Shown here piece after piece: positions 34,961 through 44,772 of a stretch of DNA of 56,248 bases (position 1 is its first letter; each line of letters starts with the position of its first letter). Both the position numbers and the translations under genes were made by a program. This DNA comes from Pseudoalteromonas luteoviolacea NCIMB 1942 (GTDB lineage Bacteria > Pseudomonadota > Gammaproteobacteria > Enterobacterales > Alteromonadaceae): contig NZ_AUXT01000172.1 in assembly GCF_001625595.1 (NCBI RefSeq), positions 1-56,248 of the forward strand, read 5' to 3'. Under the pieces are notes generated by a model that saw nothing but the letters and a program-made list of their open reading frames with translations, made no database searches and was not told the origin of the DNA.

Positions 34961-36946
34961 ATGATAAGTAACGCACAAATCCATTTTAACGACGCCGGCA
35001 CGCCTGTTGCCGATAATTTTGATGACGTTTATTTCTCTAATGACGATGGACTTGCTGAGTCTAATTATGTCTTTTTTGAGCAAAACCATTTACCAGAACG
35101 CTTCGATAACCACCCAAGACCTCACTTTGTTATTGCTGAAACTGGGTTTGGTACTGGACTTAACTTTTTAAATAGCTGGACGCGTTTTAACAACAGATCA
35201 AAAGATTCAAACATTGAACGTCTGTACTTTATCTCTTTCGAGAAATACCCAATCAAGTTAGACGATTTAAAACAAGCGCTACAAGCTTGGCCTTCTCTTC
35301 AGCCACTGTCAGATCAACTTTGTGAAAAATACCCAATGGCGTTACAAGGTTGCCACCGTCTGGAGTTTGAACAAGGGCGGGTAATTCTTGACCTGTGGTT
35401 CGGGGACGTTCAAGCATCCTTACCTCAAATTGCCTACAAAAATAAGGGATTAGTAGATGCTTGGTATCTAGATGGGTTTGCACCGAGTAAAAACCCCGAT
35501 ATGTGGCAGCAATCGTTGTTTGACGCCATGGCAAACCTAAGTCAAACCAATGCGACTTTCGCCACTTTCACGGCCGCTGGTTTTGTTAGGCGAGGTCTAC
35601 AAGAAGCAGGGTTCGACTGTAAAAAAGTCAAAGGCTACGGTAGAAAAAGAGAAATGGTGGTTGGTCAGTTGGAAAACGCAACCCCTCACCAGACTACACC
35701 CATCTATTTCCAACAAAGTAAAGCTTCACTCGATAGCGCCGCGATTATTGGCGGGGGTATCGCCACAAGTTGCTTAATGTACAACTTGGCAAAAAGAGGT
35801 GTTCAAACAACGCTATTTTGTGAAGATGACTCTCTGGCGCAAGGCGCATCTCATAATCGCCAAGGGGCTGTTTATCCAAACTTACAAAGTGAATTTGGAA
35901 TTCCTTCTGAGTTTTACGCACATAGCTTTTTGTATGCCCTGCGCTTTTATCAAACATTAGCAAAGCAAGAATACAACTTTGCCCATCAATGGTGCGGTGT
36001 ATTGTTGCAGAGCGTCACTGAAGCGAAAAAACAACAACATCACAAGATAGCAACCAGTTCGCTCTACCCTGAACAACTCATCAAATCAATCACAACTGAG
36101 CAAGCGCAAAAAATTGCAAGCATCGACATACCTTATGGAGGCTTATTTATTGAGCAAGGTGGCTGGGTAAGCCCGCCGGAGCTAACACAGGCTGTATTTG
36201 ATGCTGCAAATGACCTAATACCGAGCACGACGTATTTTAATACTTGCATCGAAAAGTTGGATCGAAAGAAAGATGGCTGGTACTTGATTTCAAAAGAAAC
36301 AGAATTTGGGCCATTCTCAGAAGTTTTCGTATGCGCAGGAGAGCACAGCGATCGCTTCGAACAAACAAAAGATATTGGTATTCATGGCGTTCGAGGCCAA
36401 GTATCTCATATTGAAGCGGGTGAAACTTCTGAACAGCTATCGACGGTCCTTTGTCACAAAGGCTACTTCACACCAAGTCAAAACGGCCAGCATTGCATGG
36501 GTGCTACTTTCGAAAAACACTCGAAATCGAGACAAATCAAAGAGCAAGATAACATTACCAACCGTGAACAATTGGCGAGCTTTTATGAAGGCACAAAATT
36601 CGACACCAGTTTGGGAGACGTTAAAAGTGCCAAGGCAGCTGTAAGGTGCTGCTTTAATGACCACACGCCGATGATTGGACAAGTGCAACAAAAAGAAGAT
36701 GTGATCCAAGCTTACCGGAATCTTAGTAAGGGTAAATTTTATGACTTTTCACCTCAAGAGCTTCCACATCAAGGGCTTCACATTGTGACTGGGTTTGGCG
36801 CGAGAGGCTTGTGCACAGCTCCAATGGTTACTGAACACTTAGTCGCCAGCCTTTTGGAAGAACCTCTTCCATTCAGTGAGCGAGTACATGAGGCTCTGCA
36901 CCCCTCAAGGTTGTATGTACGAGACCTAATTCGTAATAAAATCTAA
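34961..36946 (+). CDS. mnmC: Bifunctional tRNA mnm5s2U34 biosynthesis protein MnmC
   Basis: The 661-residue protein (E. coli 668) has an N-terminal methyltransferase with SAM loop AETGFGTGLNFLN and DAWYLDGFAPSKNPDMW. The C-terminal FAD-dependent oxidoreductase starts at about residue 262 with AAIIGGGIATSCLMYNLAKRG. It removes the carboxymethyl group of cmnm5U34 and methylates the product in tRNA anticodons. A hairpin shared with the convergent motY gene follows the stop. Confidence 0.96.
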   Translation: MISNAQIHFNDAGTPVADNFDDVYFSNDDGLAESNYVFFEQNHLPERFDNHPRPHFVIAETGFGTGLNFLNSWTRFNNRSKDSNIERLYFISFEKYPIKLDDLKQALQAWPSLQPLSDQLCEKYPMALQGCHRLEFEQGRVILDLWFGDVQASLPQIAYKNKGLVDAWYLDGFAPSKNPDMWQQSLFDAMANLSQTNATFATFTAAGFVRRGLQEAGFDCKKVKGYGRKREMVVGQLENATPHQTTPIYFQQSKASLDSAAIIGGGIATSCLMYNLAKRGVQTTLFCEDDSLAQGASHNRQGAVYPNLQSEFGIPSEFYAHSFLYALRFYQTLAKQEYNFAHQWCGVLLQSVTEAKKQQHHKIATSSLYPEQLIKSITTEQAQKIASIDIPYGGLFIEQGGWVSPPELTQAVFDAANDLIPSTTYFNTCIEKLDRKKDGWYLISKETEFGPFSEVFVCAGEHSDRFEQTKDIGIHGVRGQVSHIEAGETSEQLSTVLCHKGYFTPSQNGQHCMGATFEKHSKSRQIKEQDNITNREQLASFYEGTKFDTSLGDVKSAKAAVRCCFNDHTPMIGQVQQKEDVIQAYRNLSKGKFYDFSPQELPHQGLHIVTGFGARGLCTAPMVTEHLVASLLEEPLPFSERVHEALHPSRLYVRDLIRNKI

Positions 36947-36962
36947 TAAGCCTAACAATCTT

Positions 36963-36984
36963 CCAAGCCCAATTTAGGGCTTGG
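36963..36984. terminator. Convergent hairpin between mnmC and motY
   Basis: Perfect 8-bp stem CCAAGCCC / GGGCTTGG around AATTTA. It overlaps the last codons of motY. The T runs are short, so strength is uncertain. Confidence 0.7.
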
Positions 36985-37849
36985 ATATTTGAATGATAAC
37001 GCGTCGGTTTGCTTCTCGACCGATTGGCGTTGTATTTATTGCAACATGCCGCTTTTCACCAAAACCATCGGCAATTATCTTGTTTGCTGGCACGCCCTTG
37101 CTCGCCATATAGTCCTTGATTGCCATTGCCCGCTTTTTGGATAAATTCAGGTTGACGTTTTTAGCACCATAGCTGTCTGAGTATGCTGAAATGTAAATAG
37201 AATCAATGTCCGGGTCGTTATTTAAATACTCGCCTATCATATCTAATCTTTTGCGCGAAGATTGAGTTAACTCGCTGGAATTTTGACGGTAGTTCATGAC
37301 AACAAAAGCAATGTCTTCAAAGCTGTAAGGTAACAGATTGTCTCTACATTGCAAAAACTCCCAATAAGACTTCTTAAAGTTTACCGAAGACAATGACACA
37401 GATATTTGGTCATGCTTATTGTTCCAGTCTTCATAGTAAAAAGTAGGCTGATACCCTTTTTCTAACTCAGTTAGCATTTCCCAAGCAACTGGGTTGCCTA
37501 ATTCCCCATCGAACTTTTTCAGTAACGACATTTTGCCCATACTTCTTGCCGGCGTACCTGCACGCCAACTTGGCGGCACCGACTCTAGTCCAGCAAAGTC
37601 GTAGCTTTCTGGCCTAATAACCATATCCAAGCTAAAAGTAAGATCTTTATTTTTACTTGCTGTGGAGCTAAAAATAGCTTCCCCATAATAAGGGACGTTA
37701 TGAGATAATGTGCATGACAAACGAGTTGTACGATCAACCATCCACTTAGAACTATCTACCGAGGCACTATATTGCCGCATAGCACTTTGCGCAGGCCAAA
37801 CAACTGATAACACAATTGTTGCAACTAAGATGTTGATATTACACTTCAC
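36974..37849 (-). CDS. motY: Sodium-driven flagellar motor T-ring protein MotY
   Basis: I choose a GTG at 37849 because GAGG lies 8 nt upstream; a TTG six codons earlier has no such site. This gives 291 residues (Vibrio MotY about 293). Signal peptide to about residue 22 (VVWPAQSA), then the MotY-specific N-terminal domain (RQYSASVDSSKW, RLSCTLSHNVPYYGEAIF, LEKGYQPTFYYEDW, LPYSFEDIAFVVMNYRQNSSEL). The C-terminal OmpA-like peptidoglycan-binding domain is about 190-291 (AYSDSYGAKNVNLNLSKKRA, GREANRRVIIQI). It anchors PomAB stators around the motor. It is divergent from rnt, as in Vibrio. Confidence 0.93.
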   Translation of the reverse strand: MKCNINILVATIVLSVVWPAQSAMRQYSASVDSSKWMVDRTTRLSCTLSHNVPYYGEAIFSSTASKNKDLTFSLDMVIRPESYDFAGLESVPPSWRAGTPARSMGKMSLLKKFDGELGNPVAWEMLTELEKGYQPTFYYEDWNNKHDQISVSLSSVNFKKSYWEFLQCRDNLLPYSFEDIAFVVMNYRQNSSELTQSSRKRLDMIGEYLNNDPDIDSIYISAYSDSYGAKNVNLNLSKKRAMAIKDYMASKGVPANKIIADGFGEKRHVAINTTPIGREANRRVIIQISKP

Positions 37850-38060
37850 TTTTCTTACCTCAAGCAATGTAGTCGGTTTTCAGGCAACGCGTCTTTCACC
37901 TGAATGTTCTTACTGCACTAACTTAAGCAATTAACGTACCGTTTTAATGCGCCAAAAATGCCGTAACGCATAAAAATAGTTATTTATCAGCTTATACTAA
38001 ATAGCATCTTGGCGCACGATCAGTATAATAGGCGGCTTGATTTAGAAAACCAAGTTGACC

Positions 38061-38729
38061 ATGGCAGAACAAGAGCAGTCCCTATTTGCAAAGCGCTTTC
38101 GCGGCTTTTTCCCCGTTGTAATTGATGTTGAAACAGCTGGATTTAATAAAGACACTGACGCCCTTTTAGAAATCGCTGTTAGCCTTTTAAAAATGAACGA
38201 TGAGGGCGAGCTTAGTATCGATAAAACATTGCATTTTCACGTTGCGCCTTTTGAAGGCGCTAACATTGAGCAATCGGCAATAGAATTTAACGGCATAGAT
38301 CCACTCTCCCCACTGCGCGGAGCCGTTGAGGAAAGTGAAGCCATCAAAGAGATCTGTAAGGCAGTCAGAAAAGCGCAGAAAGATACTGGTTGCCAGCGCT
38401 CGGTAATCGTGGCACACAATGCAGCGTTTGATCACGGCTTTCTAAATGCAGCCATTGAACGCAACAATATCAAGCGAACTCCTTTTCACCCATTTGTTAG
38501 CTTTGATACCACCTCACTAGCAGGACTCGCACTGGGTCAAACAGTGCTGGCAAAAGCTTGCAGAGCAGCTGGTATAGAATTTGATAACGCACAAGCCCAT
38601 TCTGCATTGTATGATACAGAACGCACAGCGGAGCTATTTTGTTATATCGTTAATAAGTGGCAAGCTTTGGGTGGGTGGCCATTGCCTCAGGATGACGAAC
38701 AACATGCGCAGACAGGCGATGACAAGTAA
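38061..38729 (+). CDS. rnt: Ribonuclease T
   Basis: Starting at ATG 38061 the protein has 222 residues; a TTG two codons earlier is less likely. It is a DEDD-type 3'-5' exonuclease: Asp22 and Glu24 in [10 protein letters not shown], the middle Asp region [12 protein letters not shown], and the final motif [15 protein letters not shown]. RNase T trims the 3' end of tRNA and other stable RNAs. The very high similarity to E. coli RNase T across [22 protein letters not shown] makes the assignment safe. A bidirectional terminator separates it from the FapA gene. Confidence 0.96.
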   Translation: MAEQEQSLFAKRFRGFFPVVIDVETAGFNKDTDALLEIAVSLLKMNDEGELSIDKTLHFHVAPFEGANIEQSAIEFNGIDPLSPLRGAVEESEAIKEICKAVRKAQKDTGCQRSVIVAHNAAFDHGFLNAAIERNNIKRTPFHPFVSFDTTSLAGLALGQTVLAKACRAAGIEFDNAQAHSALYDTERTAELFCYIVNKWQALGGWPLPQDDEQHAQTGDDK

Positions 38730-38740
38730 CTCCAACTCAC

Positions 38741-38766
38741 AAAAAAGCAGCCTAAGCTGCTTTTTT
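38741..38766. terminator. Bidirectional terminator between rnt and the FapA gene
   Basis: AAAAAAGCAGC, loop CTAA, GCTGCTTTTTT, with T runs on both strands. Confidence 0.92.
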
Positions 38767-38780
38767 GTTTCAAAATATCA

Positions 38781-40412
38781 TCAGTTATTAAACTCTTGGG
38801 TAATTTTCCCTTCATCGAGCTTTACGAGGTGTGGAGGGTAAATTCTAGAAAAAGAGCGGCTATCTTTTGCGATTGTAAGTTCGATACCCGGGTGCATTAA
38901 TTCATTTACCTTTACACGGCTCAGTTTAATTAACCGTCTAAGTTTTTGTTCTACTAATTTGCTATTTCTCACATTCCGCTGATAATGTGTATCTAAACGC
39001 TTTTCTGTGATTTCAAGCTTTTTCAAATACGCGTCACGCTTTTCAGATGCTTTCGTTTTCTTTGCTTTAATTTGAGCTCGCTTAATGGTGAGTAACTTAT
39101 TAGAAAGCAGTTTATCTAGGTTTTTAAACTCGTTTTCTTTTTTCTTCAAATCATACCAGTCTTGAGCCAGTACAATTCTCGTACGAGTGCCAGATGGTGC
39201 ACCTACTTCACCTGCCTCAATGCGCATCGCATTATACACGTTTCCACCTATGAGCTTACCTCTAGGTGTGTCGCCCTTTCCTATCCTAATCAGTCGTTTA
39301 GATTTTAAATCGCAGTGCAGCGCTTGGCGCTCAATAAAGAGATCTTGTTCTGATTCTATGTGGCAGTACTGGCCATAACCTACAGAGATAGTGCGCTTTG
39401 CCTTGATAATGCAAGAAAAGTCTTCACCCTCTATTCGTTTTCGCCCGATAGCACCAAGCATAACGGTAACTGCGCTCCCACTTTCCAAATGGGCGGACTC
39501 TACAAAGCCAATAACGGTAATATCACCAGTGGCTTTTATTTTCATCCCATCTTTGACATCACCGCTAACAACGACACTGCCATCAAATTCTATGTGCCCA
39601 GTTGTGACATCAACATTGTCATAGCACAAAACGTCATCTACTCTCATACCTCTAGGTACAGCGACAGGTACACCTTTCGCTTCTGCTATCAGAAGATTAG
39701 GGTCATCCGGACTGACTCTAGTTCCCTCGGAGACCTGTAAGGTGAAATCTCTACCAGGTTTTGCTTCAAGAATATCACCAAACACTGAGAAACCTTGCTC
39801 TCCTGGAGTAGGCGGCACGCGCTTCATTAAAGGGCTACCCGGTTTGACCGTAATTATTGCCCCCAAGTCGCGCATATCTACTTTACCACCCGACTTTTGT
39901 TGAGGGCTAAGTACTCTGTCTTGGGCTGTCATACACAAACGCACGAATCGTGCGTCAGTACCGTCTTTTGCTCTCACACCATGTGCTACGATACCCGAGT
40001 AGACACTTCCAGAAGGTTGCTCAAACTGCTGGCCTAAAAATGTATCGAGTGCTCTTTCATTTATCCCCTTAACCACGCCAGCACTTGTTAACGCTGCTCT
40101 TGCATCATCGATTGAAATAAGCTTTCCGCCTCTTGCGGTTGTTAGCCGGGCTTCGGCCAGCATATTATTTTCTTCGACATGGATCATAATAGATGCGTCA
40201 ACAGCTCTCGCAACGACCAGTAAATCTTTTTCTTGATCATCTGATGGCGAAAACAATTGGCCAATATTGGCGTGAATGACATCAAAGTCAGCATAAGGAG
40301 ATTGCTCTAACAGCTCAACAAGCTGTGCTGCACTCGCGGGAAACCCTGAATGCGCAGGATGTTCCTTCATAGAAACATACCCAGACTCCTCATCAAAATG
40401 AAACAAAGACAT
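38781..40412 (-). CDS. FapA-family (DUF342) protein
   Basis: The ATG at 40412, preceded by AGGAAG, gives 543 residues; a GTG one codon upstream is also possible. The FapA/DUF342 beta-helix core runs from about 165 to 425 (GSPLMKRVPPTPGEQGFSVFG, VDVTTGHIEFDGSVVVSGDVKDGMKIKATGDITVIGFVESAHL, GGNVYNAMRIEAGEVG). It is followed by a long charged coiled coil (about 430-515, LSNKLLTIKRAQIKAKKTKASEKRDAY...). The family has been implicated in flagellar or cell-shape processes, with no settled biochemistry. It is a single gene with its own upstream region; nearby motY is on the same strand but separated by rnt. Confidence 0.85.
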   Translation of the reverse strand: MSLFHFDEESGYVSMKEHPAHSGFPASAAQLVELLEQSPYADFDVIHANIGQLFSPSDDQEKDLLVVARAVDASIMIHVEENNMLAEARLTTARGGKLISIDDARAALTSAGVVKGINERALDTFLGQQFEQPSGSVYSGIVAHGVRAKDGTDARFVRLCMTAQDRVLSPQQKSGGKVDMRDLGAIITVKPGSPLMKRVPPTPGEQGFSVFGDILEAKPGRDFTLQVSEGTRVSPDDPNLLIAEAKGVPVAVPRGMRVDDVLCYDNVDVTTGHIEFDGSVVVSGDVKDGMKIKATGDITVIGFVESAHLESGSAVTVMLGAIGRKRIEGEDFSCIIKAKRTISVGYGQYCHIESEQDLFIERQALHCDLKSKRLIRIGKGDTPRGKLIGGNVYNAMRIEAGEVGAPSGTRTRIVLAQDWYDLKKKENEFKNLDKLLSNKLLTIKRAQIKAKKTKASEKRDAYLKKLEITEKRLDTHYQRNVRNSKLVEQKLRRLIKLSRVKVNELMHPGIELTIAKDSRSFSRIYPPHLVKLDEGKITQEFNN

Positions 40413-40870
40413 CACTTCCTTCCTAAATACTCTTGCATTTTTTATTTGTTTTTATGCAACCTTCCTCATTTCAGCACAACAACCTTGTAATGTTAAGTCA
40501 AAATAGGCGGCTTTTAGCGCTAATTATGAATGATTGTAAACACGGTTAGTGCCAATAATGGACAAGTTACTATTATTACTAAATTTATCGTGAAAATACG
40601 TGATTTCTTTAGTAAATTACGCAATATGAGACTTTTTACCTAGTTCATAAGTACCAAAATTTAAGATCTTTAAATGTGTGGTTACGTGCTTTAAACTTCA
40701 ATGAGTAGAAAGCTGTATAAAAGTCGCTGTTATTATTCACTAAAATAAACAGTACTGGTTTTATATGCACTATTTAGGCCACAAATTGGGTAACGTTACA
40801 TGTTAATTAATGGTCCGATCTCAGGAATATGTGGTTTTAGAAGACAAAAACCAAAAGTAAAGAATCGAAA
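40413..40870. other. Intergenic region upstream of the FapA gene
   Basis: About 460 nt of AT-rich sequence between the FapA gene start and the terminator of the next minus-strand gene. I see no gene, repeat or RNA structure in it. It presumably holds the FapA promoter. Confidence 0.6.
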
Positions 40871-40874
40871 ATAA

Positions 40875-40896
40875 AAAAGGCCCCCTTCGAGGGCCG
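40875..40896 (-). terminator. Terminator of the H-type-lectin-like protein gene
   Basis: Stem GGCCC / GGGCC (40879-40883 with 40891-40895), followed on the minus strand by TTTTTTA, 22 nt past the stop. Confidence 0.85.
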
Positions 40897-40917
40897 AGAC
40901 AGATGTCCAAGGGTTGA

Positions 40918-42573
40918 TCAATCTTTACGTCGAATACTTAAGTTATCATCCCCATTGCTGCTAACTTGCTGCACGAGGCTTACGCCACCGATATCCATCA
41001 CTTGAACTGTTTCCATGATATGGTTTAACTCCTTATCCTTTGAGGTATCTTCAACCAATAAGTAGTAGTGTTCCCCTATTTGGCCACCCGTATGATTAAT
41101 ATTCGCACTGAATAATTCATAAGATGGGCTACCAGATTGCGTCTCTAACGTTCCTGAAGAGCCACTTCCAGGCACAATTGCGAAATATGACACAGTTTCG
41201 TATTCATGACCTTCGTTTAATGTATCTTGTTCATAAAAAGCCGCTTTAAAACCAGTCGTTGAAATGTCCCTAACACGCGTAGCGATAGTGTGGCCACCAT
41301 TAAAGGTTTGAACTTGAAGGAAAACATGTGGAGTTCGGTCAAAGCTTTGGCTAAAGTTTGTTTGCTTGAATACTTTTGTATCATTGAGTTCAAAGCTACC
41401 CACTTCAATGACTGTACCATCGGCCATGGTGTAACGGCCTTGTTCTAGAGCCATGTAATCGAAAGATTCTTTGTAAGGATGCACTTGGTCTAAGTAATTC
41501 CACTCTTTAAATGCTACCTCAAAACCTGTAGGTGACACATTTCTGACTCGGTTAACCCCACCGTGGCTACCATTAAAACTCGGTGCTGACGTGAAAACGG
41601 CTGGAGCGAAAAAGTTAGCGCCTGTGGTCGAGTACGATTGCCATTTTTGGTCTAGGTTTTTTACAATCGAATCAGAAACCAAAGTGACCTTGTTGTCCAA
41701 TGCACATGGGTCAGCTTGATAGCAAGCTACTGGCGCAGCTGTATTTGTCGCAAGGTCGTTGATTCGCAGCGGCAATGTCGCAACGAGGCAAGTGCCTCCT
41801 GTTTGCATATTAACTTTATACAGCTCTGACTGATTTCGGTGGCCATGGTCGTTAATCACAGCGCGACTAACAAGCACATCACCATTTTGACCAATTGTAG
41901 CTCCTGTAACCGCAATCAGATTATGGTCAGCCTGTTTTATCAATCCGTAATTATTCTCATCTGTTCTGTCAATTAAATAGACAGATGTCGAAGAAACTAA
42001 GTACAACTGGCCTTGATGGAAAACTAAATCACCTCTGTATTGACCATCAACACCGCCAAAATGCATAAGCTTAGTGGCTGCACCGGTGCCTTTATCAATT
42101 TCATATAGATCGGTATAGCCGTTAGCGATTAATACATCATTTTCTTCATCGTAAACCATACCTATCACTGATTTGGTTCTATCAACAACATGATGTTCTT
42201 TACTGGCAAAGTCGTAATAGGCTAAGCGGGTGTAATTGAACCTATCACCTTGTACTGGTATTTGCGCGAGCACTTCAGGCGATGCATTTAACGCACTTAA
42301 ATCAACTTTGTATTCGAAAGGGATCGGCGAGGATACATAGTACATTCGATTAAGGCTTGTATCGTATGCCATAGCCGCGGAGCTAAATTCAGCCATCGAA
42401 ATTGCTTTTGCTGACTTGTCTTGCTCTTGCAAACTAAATAAAACTCCAGGTGCGCCGCGACCTGAGTTAATAGAGTAAAGCTCGCCTAAACAACTGTTTG
42501 CGCTGGCAACAGATGAATAAACAGTAGATGATACGATCAGTAAGGGGAAAACTGCGCGTGGCATATTTAGCAT
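40918..42573 (-). CDS. Secreted protein with beta-propeller-like and two H-type-lectin-like repeats
   Basis: The 551-residue protein has a signal peptide (about 1-25, ending SSVASA). Residues about 30-285 have the strand pattern of a beta-propeller (YDTSLNRMYYVSS, GMVYDEENDVLIANGYTDLYEIDKGTG, LVFHQGQLYLVSSTSVYLID). The C-terminal half contains two related units: AVFTSAPSFNGSHGGVNRVR with TGFEVAFKEW, and HVFLQVQTFNGGHTIATRVR with TGFKAAFYEQ. This is the spacing of the H-type (discoidin-like) lectin domain, so carbohydrate binding outside the cell is likely. Two Cys pairs are possible in the propeller part. It is monocistronic, with a terminator after it. Its ligand is unknown. Confidence 0.75.
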   Translation of the reverse strand: MLNMPRAVFPLLIVSSTVYSSVASANSCLGELYSINSGRGAPGVLFSLQEQDKSAKAISMAEFSSAAMAYDTSLNRMYYVSSPIPFEYKVDLSALNASPEVLAQIPVQGDRFNYTRLAYYDFASKEHHVVDRTKSVIGMVYDEENDVLIANGYTDLYEIDKGTGAATKLMHFGGVDGQYRGDLVFHQGQLYLVSSTSVYLIDRTDENNYGLIKQADHNLIAVTGATIGQNGDVLVSRAVINDHGHRNQSELYKVNMQTGGTCLVATLPLRINDLATNTAAPVACYQADPCALDNKVTLVSDSIVKNLDQKWQSYSTTGANFFAPAVFTSAPSFNGSHGGVNRVRNVSPTGFEVAFKEWNYLDQVHPYKESFDYMALEQGRYTMADGTVIEVGSFELNDTKVFKQTNFSQSFDRTPHVFLQVQTFNGGHTIATRVRDISTTGFKAAFYEQDTLNEGHEYETVSYFAIVPGSGSSGTLETQSGSPSYELFSANINHTGGQIGEHYYLLVEDTSKDKELNHIMETVQVMDIGGVSLVQQVSSNGDDNLSIRRKD

Positions 42574-42833
42574 GTTAGAACCTTTTAATTCAATTCTAAA
42601 TCGTTAAAATGACACAAAGAAATGACATACAATTGCTATATATGCCTTATATCCTTTAAGGTAAGCGCATCCATTATAACTTTGTAACCTGTGATTGGAC
42701 TATGCAAAATTCACATTTATTACGCAATCAATTCAGGTCACGAATAACATGAACGGTAAGTTCGAAAGTATAAGCGGTTAAACTTTTAAAATCTGTTTGC
42801 TCATCGGCACAAATGTAATCGTCGCCTCATCAC

Positions 42834-43046
42834 TCAATTGGCACTCGATGAGCCCTGTTCAATAAATCCATGCCTATCGTACAGCTTTATACCTGGTAAG
42901 ATAGCCATAAGTTCGAGTGTTGAATACCCCATAGCAACACCCTCAGATTCACACTTTTTCATAAGCATAGAACCAAGCCCTTGTCTCGCATAGTAAGGCA
43001 TAACAAAAAATGCTCGTACTTTTGCCGCTTGGGATTTAGGGTCTAA
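42834..43046 (-). pseudogene. C-terminal fragment of a GNAT acetyltransferase
   Basis: Reading the minus strand gives DPKSQAAKVRAFFVMPYYAR, then QGLGSMLMKKCESEGV, then LELMAILPGIKLYDRHGF and a stop at 42834. The RxxGxG/A acetyl-CoA loop (RQGLGS) and the LPGxxLYxxxGF end are those of the GNAT family. The first half of the gene is missing: upstream of DPKS the frame hits a TAG. It overlaps the end of the neighbouring decayed Ig-like gene, so a deletion has probably joined two unrelated genes. Confidence 0.8.
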
Positions 43047-44370
43047 CTAGGCAGCATTACGGCTCTTTTCATTATCACTCCCCAGAGTGTCGGGCGATAA
43101 CTCCACCCTCCACAAGCAATAACCTCTCCTTTGATTTCACGTAACTTCGCCATAAGTTCTGGACCTAACTTTCTAAGGGCTTTAAGCATTTTCTGAGCTT
43201 CACGAAAGTCACTGGCAAGTTCTAACGTAGAGTCGATCCCATCGGGTAATGCTTGGCCATGATCTATTGCAGCCTTGAGCAATGCTGCAACCTCGAGCTT
43301 TTCTTCTCTATCTACATGCGCTTGCGCTGCTGCCAATTCAGCTTCGTAGGTAAGTACAGAGCCCCCTTCCACAATAAATGCATATTCAGCAGTTGTTACA
43401 TTTGTAATATTGATACCAAAATATTCGCTTGATTCGACAGTGTTACCTTGCCCTACTGCTTCAACTAAACCAGCAAACTCGCCAAGTTGAGAGATCAAAG
43501 CCACATCTTTTTGGGTGCCCCCCTGAGCAAACAATTTTATCAGGTTGTTCTTTTCTGATTTATCAAGATCAATATCTATTTCATAGTTACCATTCGCGTC
43601 CACAACAGCATGTAAAATATGCTCACCCACTCTGAGCAGCACATCCGCATTGGCAATCGGTGAATCGGTGATATCAGGTACTTATACAGTTAAAGAGGCG
43701 CTATTTTCGCCTGACAATATCAGCTCTAAGCCTAAGTCAGGTTGCCAAGAATATGTTTCTATCTGCCCATCAGCACCCGTTGCATTTGCACTCAAAGTAA
43801 ACGGCGCACGCTCTTCAAACTCTGTGCTTGTTGAGGTAGAGTTATTTCAGTAAAGACATTGGGTAATGCGATGATCGAGACTTGATGTTCCTCGATGGCC
43901 ACAGCGCCTTGGTTATCAGTAGCCGTAAACGTAACTGAAGTTTGCGTTTCTATATCTGGTATGGATATATTGAGCTTCGCAGTCTCCTCTCCGGTCATAT
44001 TAAATTCTAAGTCAGAATCATGCTGCCAACTGAGCTCAACGTCATCCCCTTAGGGGTCGTTAATCGAAGTGATAAACTATATTTGTGAAAGCTCTTGTGC
44101 ATCCGATGGCCCAGAGCTCTCTAACTCTGGCGCTAAATTGATCAATGGCTCAATGCAAACCATATGAGACTTTTCAAACTCGTTGTCACTAGTGTCAACC
44201 ACCAATACAATAAAGGTTACATTTTCCATCGCGTCAATATCAGCACTGGTAATAGTTAACGTAGACGTATTGTAGCTGCTCAGTTTCAAAGGTAATTTTG
44301 AATCATGTCGCCATTAATAGCTGGCGACTTCCACTGACTGTTCTGTTATTTCACTCGTTAGACTACTCCA
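43043..44370 (-). pseudogene. Decayed Ig/cadherin-like repeat surface protein
   Basis: Three open pieces (43043-43642, 43792-43998, 44077-44289) read as one protein when stops and a frameshift are ignored. There are at least four in-frame stops, for example after VEVASY, after AQELSQI, in NDP*GDDVELSW and after SASLTV, and one frameshift near 43840. Recurring units such as WRHDSKLPLKLSS, GDDVELSWQHDSDLEF, YSWQPDLGLELILSG and VTFTATDNQGAVAIEEHQVSI are Ig/cadherin-type repeats of secreted adhesin-like proteins. The last 200 residues form an alpha-helical segment I do not recognise. No intact start is seen, so it is certainly not functional as a full protein. Confidence 0.8.
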
Positions 44371-44397
44371 ACACTGTTCTCGATTATTCCTACAACC

Positions 44398-44666
44398 TTG
44401 CATTCGTAAACCCTCTTTTAGAGGTCTTATCCAACAACTGAATAAAGTCCGTGCCAGATTTGACCATCAAGCTGTGTTTACCTCTTTCAAATGCAATCCA
44501 AAAACGGTGGCATTCGAATGGAATAATTGTTGTAGCCGTTCAATATCGGCTTTTTCATTTTTATCATGTGACAGGGCTTGTCAAAGTTGGCTCACAACCT
44601 CTCAGGAGAAGAAGCGAGGGCATTGAATGACATAACAGTAATGAAAATAATTAATATAAAGCGCAT
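44398..44666 (-). pseudogene. Decayed small secreted protein, NTF2/SnoaL-like
   Basis: AAAGGA precedes an ATG at 44666 that opens a signal peptide (MRFILIIFITVMSFNALA) ending at a TGA after 24 codons. In another frame the sequence continues QALSHDKNEKADIERLQQLF and HSNATVFGLHL. In a third frame it reads MVKSGTDFIQLLDKTSKRGF. The pattern fits an NTF2/SnoaL-like domain, tentatively. At least two frameshifts and two stops break it. Confidence 0.6.
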
Positions 44667-44772
44667 AACGGGTCCTTTTGTAGTTTTTATTTTACGTAAA
44701 GCTTTAAACTTATACCGCAACCTAACTCTCTTATTTCAATTTACCTATAGCCCACGCCTCCTCGCTTTCAAT

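Noticed and set aside
43043..44370. Stop-codon recoding (TAA read through) in the Ig-like gene
   Set aside because: There is also a TAG, a frameshift and a missing start, so ordinary gene decay explains it better.
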